DNA of 64,000 nt from JAXLYE01 sp046351595 (lineage in GTDB: Bacteria > Myxococcota_A > Polyangia > Palsa-1104 > JAEUJZ01): assembly GCA_046351595.1 (NCBI GenBank), contig JAXLYE010000001.1, positions 1,240,001-1,304,000 on the forward strand, given 5' to 3'. Of this stretch, positions 29,383 through 36,668 are shown piece after piece (within the stretch, counting starts at the first letter, position 1; each line of letters begins with the position of its first letter). A program made the position numbers and the translations under genes. The notes under the pieces were generated by a model. That model worked only from the letters and a program-made list of their open reading frames with translations. It ran no database searches and had not been told where the DNA came from.

Positions 29383-32300
29383 TCAGTTGGGAGCGAGCGC
29401 GCCCTTCAAGAGCTCGAGCTGGTGCGCCGGGCGGACCACGCCGTCGACGCGGATGCGGCCGCGCTGGAACAGGTCGCGCAGCTCGGCGCCCTGGCACAGC
29501 TCGGCGAGCGTCTCGTCGCTGAGCGTCACCGTGGTCGGCGCCGCGCTGTCGCGCCCCTCGCGCACGGTGCCGGCGGTGCCGTCGAGCACGAACGCGGCGT
29601 CCGGCTCCTTGACGACGACCTGGATGACGGCGCCGAGCTGCTTGATGCGCTCGGGCGAGCCGCCCAGGCCCTTCACGACCGCGGCCGCCGTCGCCTTCTT
29701 CGGCGCGGCCTGCGTCGCCGCCGGCGTCGTCGCGGGCGCCGGGCTCGAGCCGCCCTGCTTGCGGGCGCTCGCGATCACGTCCTTGGCCGCGGACGGATCG
29801 ATCTTCTTCAAGAAGGTCAGCTTCTGCGACGCCATCAGGTTGCCGCCGATCTTCAGCTTGCCACCAAAGTACAGCTTCTGCGGATCCGCGGCGCCCGAGG
29901 TCATGGCCAAAAAGTCGGACTCCGACAGCTCGAGCGTGCAGTCCGGCTTGGCGTCCCCGCCGGGGACGACGCTGCCGCCGCCGTTCTTGAGGTCGAGCGT
30001 CCAGGTCGAGTCCGGGCTGGTGATCTTCCACTGATAGACGGTGCCGATCTGCGTCGCGAGCTCGGGGTGCTTGGCGACGTAGTCCTTGATCACCGCGAAG
30101 ACGTCGGCGGTGGTGACCGTGTCGGCGGCGGTGTTCGCCTGCGAAAGGGCCGGCGGCGCGCCGACGGTGGAGCCGCCGCCCGAGACGATGCTCGCCTCCT
30201 GCCGCAGCTTGCTGATGAAGACCTTGGCCTCGTCGGGCGAGAGCTTGGCGAGGAAGTTCAGCTTCTGCGACGCCATCAGGTTGCCGCCGATCTTCAGCTT
30301 GCCGCCAAAGTACAGCTTCTGCGGGTCGGCCTTGCCGCTGACCATGGCGAGGAAGTCGGCGTCGGTGAGCTCGAGCGTGCAGTCCGCCGTGACACCGCTC
30401 TTTGGCGCGCCCTTGTGCACGCCGCCGGCGCCGCCCTTGAGATCGAGGGTCCAGGTCGACTCCGGGCTCGAGAGCTTCCACAGGTACGTGGTGCCGACCT
30501 TGTTCACGAGCTCGGGGTGGCGCGCGATGTAGTCGCCGAGGAAGGCGAAGATCTCGTCGCTGGTCGGGTCGCCGGTGGGCACCGCGACGCTCGCGACGGC
30601 GGCAGCGGCCCCGGTACCGGCGGCGGCGGCAGCGGCCTTGGCCTTGGGCTGCGGGATCTCGCGGTACAGCTCGATGGCGGCGCCCGAGATGACGACCTTG
30701 TCGCGCTCGGCGACCTTGCAGCGGAAGACGATGCGGCTCTCGCCGTCCTTCCACATCTCGGTCACCAGCGTCTCGCCCGGGAACACGCTGTCCGAGAAGC
30801 GCACCTTGATCGACTTGAAGTAGCGCGGGTCGCCCTTGCAGAACGCCGAGAGGGCGTGGCGCGCGGCGTAGCCGAAGGTGCACAGGCCGTGCAGGATCGG
30901 CTTCTCGAAGCCGAAGGCCTGCGCGAAGCCGGGGTCGACGTGCAGCGGGTTGATGTCGCCCGAGAGGCGATAGAGCAGCGCCTGGCTCTCGCTGATCTTC
31001 TCGGTCACCACCGCGTCGGGGGCGCGATCCGGCGGGGTGTTCTGCTCGGCCGCCGGGCCGCGATCGCCGCCCCAGCCGCCGGCGCCGCGCACGAACGTGG
31101 TCAGCTCGTTGTGGATCAGCTCCTCGCCGCTCTCGTCGAAGCTCTTGATCTCGGTGATGACGAGCGCGTTCTTGCCCTTGTCGAAGATGTCCTTGATGCG
31201 GGCGCGGTGGACAAGCGTCGCCTTGCGCGGCAGCGGGCGCTTGATCTCGGTGTACTGCTCGCCGTGCAGGATGCGCTCGAAGCCGTAGTTCAGGCCGGGC
31301 GCCTGCACGCCCTTCTGCGCCATCTCGAACACCAGCTTCAGCGCCGGCACCACCGCGAAGGTCGGCAGCGCGTAGAAGCCCGAGCCGTTGGCCTCGTAGA
31401 CGTACTGCAGCTCGGTCGCGTCCGTCGGGCGCTGGCCGGCGCCGACGCCGAGCGCGTACAGCATAAGGTCCTTCTCGTCATAGCTCGAGCGCTGCTCGGG
31501 GAACGTGTGGCCGAGCGCCAGGTCGACGTCGATGAGCTCGTTGCCGCCGAGGCTCTTCGTGTTGAGGTTGTTGAGCACCGGCTGCATCGAGGTGGTGATG
31601 TCGCCGGGCGCGGTCGCCTTCTCGAAGTCGGTGATCTCGCCCCACGCCTTCTGCACCGCCTCGGGCGTGATGGCGCGCCCGAGCTTGAACAGCTTGCCCT
31701 CTGTGCGCTGGTAGCGGAGCTTGGTGAACACGCCGCCGCCGACCTCGAACAGGCCGCCGGTCTCCTTGCAGCTCTCGTGCGCAAGGTAGACGACCAGCGG
31801 CGAGACGTACTCGGGCTTGAGCGCGTCGGTGATCTCCTTGGGCAGGACCGTCTCGGTCAGGCGCGAGCCGGCGATCGGCGCGATGGTGTTGACGAGCACG
31901 CCCTTCTTGCGCCCCTCGATCGCCAGCGTGTTCGAGAAGCCGACGAGGCCGAGCTTGGCCATCGCGTAGTTGGCCTGGCCGAAGTTGCCGTAGATGCCGG
32001 CGGCGCTGGCGGTAAAGATCACGCGGCCGTAGCCGGCCTTGGTCAGGTGCTCCCACGCCGCCTTGGTGACGCGGTAGGCGCCGAGCACGTGCACGCGGTA
32101 GACGAGGTCCCAGTCGTCCTGCGTCATCTTGGCGAAGCTGGTGTCGCGCAGGATGCCGGCGTTGTTGACGACGATGTCGACCCGGCCGAAGTGATCGAGC
32201 GCGCTCTGGATGATCTTGTCGCCGTCCTCGACCGAGTCATAGTTGGCCACGGCCTGGCCGCCGGCGGCGCGGATCTCCTCGACCACCTTGTCGGCCGCGG

Positions 32301-32454
32301 CGCTGGACTTGCCGCCGCCGGTGGCGGTGCCGCCCAGGTCATTGACGACGACCTTGGCGCCGCGCGCCGCGAACAGGAGCGCGTGGCTCTTGCCCAGACC
32401 GTTGCCGGCACCGGTGATGACGGCGACGCGGCCGTCGAAGCGAAGCTCGGACAT
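29383..32454 (-). CDS. MFE-2-like enzyme: SDR, double hotdog hydratase, SCP2 repeats
   Basis: 1023 residues laid out like peroxisomal multifunctional enzyme type 2. Residues 1-300: SDR dehydrogenase with TGAGNGLG (14-21) and catalytic Ser150, Tyr163, Lys167. Residues 315-605: two hotdog halves; SGDINPLHVDPGF has the hydratase-2 Asp500 and His505. Residues 630-750 and 775-895: two SCP2 domains sharing ADPQKLYFGGKLKIGGNL exactly. Residues 915-1023: a third, divergent SCP2-like domain. It hydrates enoyl-CoA and oxidises (3R)-hydroxyacyl-CoA. The ATG has GAGGAGGAG upstream. It is the first gene of an operon with the thiolase. Confidence 0.92.
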   Translation of the reverse strand: MSELRFDGRVAVITGAGNGLGKSHALLFAARGAKVVVNDLGGTATGGGKSSAAADKVVEEIRAAGGQAVANYDSVEDGDKIIQSALDHFGRVDIVVNNAGILRDTSFAKMTQDDWDLVYRVHVLGAYRVTKAAWEHLTKAGYGRVIFTASAAGIYGNFGQANYAMAKLGLVGFSNTLAIEGRKKGVLVNTIAPIAGSRLTETVLPKEITDALKPEYVSPLVVYLAHESCKETGGLFEVGGGVFTKLRYQRTEGKLFKLGRAITPEAVQKAWGEITDFEKATAPGDITTSMQPVLNNLNTKSLGGNELIDVDLALGHTFPEQRSSYDEKDLMLYALGVGAGQRPTDATELQYVYEANGSGFYALPTFAVVPALKLVFEMAQKGVQAPGLNYGFERILHGEQYTEIKRPLPRKATLVHRARIKDIFDKGKNALVITEIKSFDESGEELIHNELTTFVRGAGGWGGDRGPAAEQNTPPDRAPDAVVTEKISESQALLYRLSGDINPLHVDPGFAQAFGFEKPILHGLCTFGYAARHALSAFCKGDPRYFKSIKVRFSDSVFPGETLVTEMWKDGESRIVFRCKVAERDKVVISGAAIELYREIPQPKAKAAAAAAGTGAAAAVASVAVPTGDPTSDEIFAFLGDYIARHPELVNKVGTTYLWKLSSPESTWTLDLKGGAGGVHKGAPKSGVTADCTLELTDADFLAMVSGKADPQKLYFGGKLKIGGNLMASQKLNFLAKLSPDEAKVFISKLRQEASIVSGGGSTVGAPPALSQANTAADTVTTADVFAVIKDYVAKHPELATQIGTVYQWKITSPDSTWTLDLKNGGGSVVPGGDAKPDCTLELSESDFLAMTSGAADPQKLYFGGKLKIGGNLMASQKLTFLKKIDPSAAKDVIASARKQGGSSPAPATTPAATQAAPKKATAAAVVKGLGGSPERIKQLGAVIQVVVKEPDAAFVLDGTAGTVREGRDSAAPTTVTLSDETLAELCQGAELRDLFQRGRIRVDGVVRPAHQLELLKGALAPN

Positions 32455-32694
32455 CTTTGTCTCCTCCTCGGGATCCACAAGGGGCGTTGTTCGGGACTGG
32501 CTCGTCTTGAGTGGCGCCGATATTACCGCGCACGGTCGGGATGCGGGCAGGCTCGTGCAAGGGGGCCTGCCCGCGCAGGTCCTTGCCGGTCCGCCGGCCG
32601 GCCGCCCGCCCTGCAGGGCACCGCTTCGCCACCGGATCGCGAGCGCAAGCTGTGGTATGAAGGCAGGCCAACTGTCTTGTAAAAAGGCACGACG

Positions 32695-33030
32695 ATGCTC
32701 AATCCGAACGGAACTTCTCATGGCTGTGGCCGAGGCCGGCAGGCGCCTCGTCGGGCGCTGCTGCTCGTCCCGCTGGCCGCGGCCCTGCTCTTCAGCGCCG
32801 CGTGCAAGCAGGCCGAGAACGAGCGCTGCCAGATCAGCGACGACTGCGAGCCCGGCCTGGTCTGCACCCTGCGCGACGGCTCCAACCCCAAGGCCGGCGG
32901 CGTCTGCAAGGGCACCGGCACGACGACGCCGGCCGCCGACTTGGCGACGATGGCACCGCCGGCCGACATGTCCACGCCGCCGCCCGACATGACGGCGCTG
33001 CCCGATCTCACCGGCGCCGACCTCAAGTAG
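32695..33030 (+). CDS. Small cysteine-containing lipoprotein
   Basis: 111 residues. A basic n-region and hydrophobic core (ALLLVPLAAALLFSAAC) end in a lipobox, giving lipidation at Cys37. The mature part has CQISDDCEPGLVCTLRDG...GGVC, the short disulfide pattern common in myxobacterial surface lipoproteins, and a Pro/Asp/Met tail with repeated PPADMSTPPPDM. AAAGG precedes the ATG. Divergent from the MFE-2 gene across a 240-bp gap with no other feature seen. Confidence 0.72.
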   Translation: MLNPNGTSHGCGRGRQAPRRALLLVPLAAALLFSAACKQAENERCQISDDCEPGLVCTLRDGSNPKAGGVCKGTGTTTPAADLATMAPPADMSTPPPDMTALPDLTGADLK

Positions 33031-33054
33031 CGCCCGGCCGCCGGAGTGCCAGCC

Positions 33055-34188
33055 ATGCAGCGCGCCGCCGATCCCTCCGCCCGCCCGCCCGCTCCCGCTC
33101 CTGTCGAGGGGGGAGCGCAGGCCGTGCACGCGCCGCCCGGGGCCGAATCGGGCGAGCTATTGGCCGAGCTGCGGGCGCTGTCGCAGGGGCTGCGCGCCCA
33201 CCTCGGCTGGCTGCAGGAGGGCGGCGTCGTCGGGCTGCCGCGCCCGCGCCCGCTCGCGCGGCGGCCCGAGCCCGTGCCGCCTCGCCGCGACCTGCCGCCT
33301 TCGGGCCAGGCGTCCCAGCCCGCGCCCGACCCCGCCCACCGGGTCGCTGCCGTCGAGCCGCAGATCGCCGAGCACCATGACCTCGATATCGCCGCCGCCG
33401 CGCGCCGCGCGCTCGAGGTCACGGCGCGCGCCGCCGGCGCCTCGGGCCCGCGCTCGGCCCCGCCCGCTGCCGCCCCGCCCGCCGGCCTGCCCGGCTTCAC
33501 CGGCCTGCCGGCGCCCGGTCCCGCCGTCGAGGTCCCCGAGCTCGTCGCGCTGCGCACCGGCTCCCGCCTGCAGGGCGCCGCCGGCCTGCAGGAGGTGCGG
33601 GCCGTGCTCGGCGACTGCCAGCGCTGCAAGCTGTGCCACGGCCGCACCACGCTGGTCTACGGCGAGGGCAGCCCGCACCCGCTCATCGCCTTCGTCGGCG
33701 AGGGGCCGGGCGCAGACGAAGACCGCCAGGGCCGCCCGTTCGTCGGCGCGGCCGGCGAGCTGCTCAACCGCATGATCAAGGCGATGGCCAATGAGGCGAG
33801 CAAACACGGCCGCCCGGATCTGGCGGCGCGGCTGTCGCGCGAAGAGGTCTACATCGCCAACGTCGTCAAGTGCCGCCCGCCCGGCAACCGCACGCCCGAG
33901 CCCGACGAGATCGCGGCCTGCGGCGGCTTCCTGCGGGCGCAGCTCGAGTGCCTCAAGCCGCACGTCAAGGTGGTGGTCGCGCTCGGGCGCACGCCGACGC
34001 AGTTCCTGCTGCAGTCGGGCGCGCCGATCAGCCGGCTGCGCGGCCAGTTCCAGCGCCTCGACGGGCTGCCGGTGATGCCGACCTTCCACCCGGCGTACCT
34101 CTTGCGCACCGAGAGCGCCAAGAAGCTGGCCTGGGACGACCTCAAGCAGGTCCTCGGCCTGCTTCTGGCCGAGGTGCCGCCGACCTAG
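33055..34188 (+). CDS. Family 4 uracil-DNA glycosylase with long N-terminal extension
   Basis: 377 residues from ATG 33055 (GGAG upstream). The C-terminal ~200 residues are an Fe-S uracil-DNA glycosylase: CQRCKLC and later Cys in KCRPPGNR supply the 4Fe-4S ligands, motif 1 is GEGPGADEDRQGRPFVG and motif 2 is HPAYLLR. It excises uracil arising from cytosine deamination, a relevant lesion in a GC-rich genome. The first ~165 residues are Pro/Ala-rich and disordered-looking with one helical stretch; the family normally lacks this extension. Confidence 0.9.
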   Translation: MQRAADPSARPPAPAPVEGGAQAVHAPPGAESGELLAELRALSQGLRAHLGWLQEGGVVGLPRPRPLARRPEPVPPRRDLPPSGQASQPAPDPAHRVAAVEPQIAEHHDLDIAAAARRALEVTARAAGASGPRSAPPAAAPPAGLPGFTGLPAPGPAVEVPELVALRTGSRLQGAAGLQEVRAVLGDCQRCKLCHGRTTLVYGEGSPHPLIAFVGEGPGADEDRQGRPFVGAAGELLNRMIKAMANEASKHGRPDLAARLSREEVYIANVVKCRPPGNRTPEPDEIAACGGFLRAQLECLKPHVKVVVALGRTPTQFLLQSGAPISRLRGQFQRLDGLPVMPTFHPAYLLRTESAKKLAWDDLKQVLGLLLAEVPPT

Positions 34189-34214
34189 GCAGCCGCTATC
34201 CCCAAGGAGCCTGC

Positions 34215-34871
34215 ATGCACGCCAAGAACCTCTTCTTTCTGTCCGTGGCCTCGCTGGTTGTCCACGCCCTGCCGAGCAGCGCCCAGGCCGGCGGCGGCTC
34301 CATCGTCATCACCGACCACAAGCTGAACCCGGGGCTGTCGTCCTTCCAGAAGGAGCTCAAGACCGAGAACAAGCTGGCGCTGACCAAGGACCCGGACAGC
34401 GACAGCTGGAAGGTCTTCTTCGTCGCCAACCTGAGCAAGCAGGCCGGCGCCGAGGACATCAACGTCGTCTTCTACGACGCCAAGGACGCGGCCAAGGACA
34501 AGAAGCCCGCGGCCGAGCGCGAGCCGGTGCAGGCCTACCCGATCCGCACCAAGCCCACGGCCAAGGTGCTGATGTCCGAGCTCAGCCTCAAGCCCGAGGA
34601 GGGCTTCAAGGTCGGCGGCAAGTACCAGGTGCTGATCACACGCCTGATCAACGGCAAGGAAGACGTGTACGCGCGCACCACGCTCGAGCTCAAGGACGTC
34701 GGCGAGGGCATCAAGGCCAAGGAGATCAAGGCCCCCAACACCGACACGCCGGGCGTCTTCTCGATGGACAAGGCGGACAAGGTCGAGAAGGCCGACAAGC
34801 CCGAGAAGGCCGACAAGCCCGGCAAGCCCGAGAAGGCGGACAAGGCCGACAGGGCCGACAAGATCGAGTAG
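34215..34871 (+). CDS. Secreted protein with Lys/Asp repeat tail, unknown function
   Basis: 218 residues from an ATG with AAGGAG upstream. Signal peptide MHAKNLFFLSVASLVVHALPSSAQA. The middle is a beta-rich domain (WKVFFVANLSKQAGAEDINVVFYD, YQVLITRLINGKEDVYARTTLELKD) like small immunoglobulin-type periplasmic proteins. The tail is a charged repeat of KADKPEKADK units, about 40 residues. It may be a distant relative of the secreted protein at 50228-50692. Closely follows the glycosylase gene (26 bp). Confidence 0.7.
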   Translation: MHAKNLFFLSVASLVVHALPSSAQAGGGSIVITDHKLNPGLSSFQKELKTENKLALTKDPDSDSWKVFFVANLSKQAGAEDINVVFYDAKDAAKDKKPAAEREPVQAYPIRTKPTAKVLMSELSLKPEEGFKVGGKYQVLITRLINGKEDVYARTTLELKDVGEGIKAKEIKAPNTDTPGVFSMDKADKVEKADKPEKADKPGKPEKADKADRADKIE

Positions 34872-34991
34872 CGAGCGGACCGGCGGCTCCGTCGCCGCGG
34901 GCGGGCGGTGGCCGCTGCGCTCTGGCTGGGCGCGTGGCGCGGCCTCCGGGTCTGCCCGACACGGCGCAGGGCTTTTGCTACCATACCGCCC

Positions 34992-35225
34992 ATGCTCAGG
35001 CGCCTGATCCTTCTCCTCGGACTCGTGGCCTTTGTCTACCTCGCCGTGACGGTGCCGATCGGCAAGCACACGCTGTGGGGACACCTCGTGCGCATCGCCG
35101 GCACGCCCGAGGCCAAGGACTTCGCGACGGGCGCCAAGGACGCCGCGCGCGAGGCCGCGGACCGCGCCAAGAAGGAGCTCAAGGAAGCCATGCCGGCCGG
35201 CCCGTCGGAGCCGCCGCGGCGCTGA
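34992..35225 (+). CDS. Small single-pass membrane protein
   Basis: 77 residues: one N-terminal TM helix (LILLLGLVAFVYLAVTVPI), then a soluble amphipathic helix rich in Ala, Lys and Glu (AKDAAREAADRAKKELKEAM). No convincing SD. It starts 120 bp after the secreted protein and ends 18 bp before coaBC, so it may be the leading gene of the coaBC transcript. Function unknown. Confidence 0.5.
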   Translation: MLRRLILLLGLVAFVYLAVTVPIGKHTLWGHLVRIAGTPEAKDFATGAKDAAREAADRAKKELKEAMPAGPSEPPRR

Positions 35226-35243
35226 CCGCGACCGGAGATCGCC

Positions 35244-36554
35244 ATGCAGCCCGAGTCCAGCGAGATCCTCGCCAAGCGGCACATCGTCCTCGGCGTCGGC
35301 GGCGGCATCGCGGCCTACAAGGCGGCCGAGCTCGTGCGGCTCCTGGTCAAGGCCGGCGCGATCGTCGACGTGGTGATGACGCGCGCGGCGCAGGAGTTCA
35401 TCACGCCGCTGACCCTGCAGGCGCTGTCGGGCCGGCCGGTCGCGACCGAGCTGTTCGACCTGGTCCAGGAGTCGCAGATCGGGCACATCGCGCTCGCCGA
35501 CCGCGCCGAGCTGCTGCTGATCGCGCCGGCGACCGCGGACCTCGTGGCGCGGCTGTCGCTCGGGCTGGGCGACGACCTCCTGACGACGCTGGCGCTGGCG
35601 TGCCGGGCGCCGCTGCTGGTGGCGCCGGCGATGAACGTCAACATGTGGCAGCACCCGAGCGTGCAGGACAACCTCGCGCGGCTCGTGCAGCGCGGCGCAC
35701 ACGTCGTCGGCCCCGGTGCCGGCGAGCTGGCCTGCGGCTGGATCGGCGCCGGCCGCCTCGTCGAGCCCGTCGAGATCGTCGCGGCCGCGCGGCAGGTGCT
35801 GCTGGCGAAGGCCGCCCCGGCGCCGGTGCGTGATCTCGACGGCGTGCGCCTTCTGGTCACCGCCGGGCCGACCTACGAGGCGCTCGATCCGGTGCGCTTC
35901 CTCGGCAACCGCTCGTCGGGGAAGATGGGCTTCGCGCTGGCCGAGCGGGCGGCGAGGCGCGGCGCCGAGGTGACGCTGGTCGCGGGCCCGGTGACGCTGC
36001 CGACGCCGCCCGGGGTCCGGCGGATCGACGTCGAGAGCGCGGCCGAGATGGCCGAGGCCGTGCTGCCGCGCAGCCGCGCCGAGAACGCTGAAGCCACCGA
36101 CGTGATCATCATGGCCGCCGCGGTCGCCGACTTCCGGCCCGCCGCCGCGGCGCCGCGCAAGCTCAAGAAGTCGACGCTGGGCGAGCAGCCGCGCATCGAG
36201 CTCGTGCCCACGCTCGACATCCTGGCCGAGCTCGGGCGCAGCCGCACCGGCCACCGGCCGCTGCTCGTCGGTTTTGCCGCCGAGACAAACGACGTGCTCG
36301 GCTACGCCAGCCGCAAGCTGCGCGAGAAGCGCTGCGACCTCATCGTCGCCAACGACGTCGCGGAGCCCGGCTCCGGCTTCGGCACCGAGACCAACCGCGT
36401 CACGCTGCTCGAGCGCCCAGCGGCGGCCGACGCGGCGCAGCCCGAGGTGAGCGAGCTGCCGCAGCTGCCCAAGGGCGAGGTCGCAGAGCGCATCCTCGAC
36501 CGCGTCGTCGAGCTCATCGCCCGCGAGCGCGGATCCGCATCCGAGAGTCTTTGA
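35244..36554 (+). CDS. coaBC: Bifunctional phosphopantothenoylcysteine decarboxylase/synthetase
   Basis: 436 residues; two steps of coenzyme A synthesis. The CoaC flavoprotein half (to ~190) has GVGGGIAAYKAAEL, IGHIALADRAE with the catalytic His, PAMNVNMW and the substrate-lid Cys in GELACGWIG. The CoaB half has TAGPTYEALDPVRFLGNRSSGKMG, MAAAVADFRP and KLKK, the CTP/acyl-phosphate motifs. GGAG lies six bases before ATG. The stop codon falls inside the first unit of a 30-bp tandem repeat. Confidence 0.95.
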   Translation: MQPESSEILAKRHIVLGVGGGIAAYKAAELVRLLVKAGAIVDVVMTRAAQEFITPLTLQALSGRPVATELFDLVQESQIGHIALADRAELLLIAPATADLVARLSLGLGDDLLTTLALACRAPLLVAPAMNVNMWQHPSVQDNLARLVQRGAHVVGPGAGELACGWIGAGRLVEPVEIVAAARQVLLAKAAPAPVRDLDGVRLLVTAGPTYEALDPVRFLGNRSSGKMGFALAERAARRGAEVTLVAGPVTLPTPPGVRRIDVESAAEMAEAVLPRSRAENAEATDVIIMAAAVADFRPAAAAPRKLKKSTLGEQPRIELVPTLDILAELGRSRTGHRPLLVGFAAETNDVLGYASRKLREKRCDLIVANDVAEPGSGFGTETNRVTLLERPAAADAAQPEVSELPQLPKGEVAERILDRVVELIARERGSASESL

Positions 36555-36639
36555 AGGAGCTCCGCACGGAGCGTGCGTCTTGGAAGGAGCTCCGCACGGA
36601 GCGTGCGTCTTGGAAGGAGCTCCGCACGGAGCGTGCGGC
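36550..36639. repeat. Three 30-bp tandem repeats between convergent genes
   Basis: Units 36550-36579, 36580-36609 and 36610-36639 are nearly identical. Each holds the palindrome GGAGCTCC and the hairpin GCACG-GAG-CGTGC. The array begins at the coaBC stop codon and ends 29 bp before the convergent PqqD-HlyD gene stop, so it may act as a stack of weak terminators. Confidence 0.8.
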
Positions 36640-36668
36640 TTGGGAGCAGGAAGGAAGACCCGGCGCAG

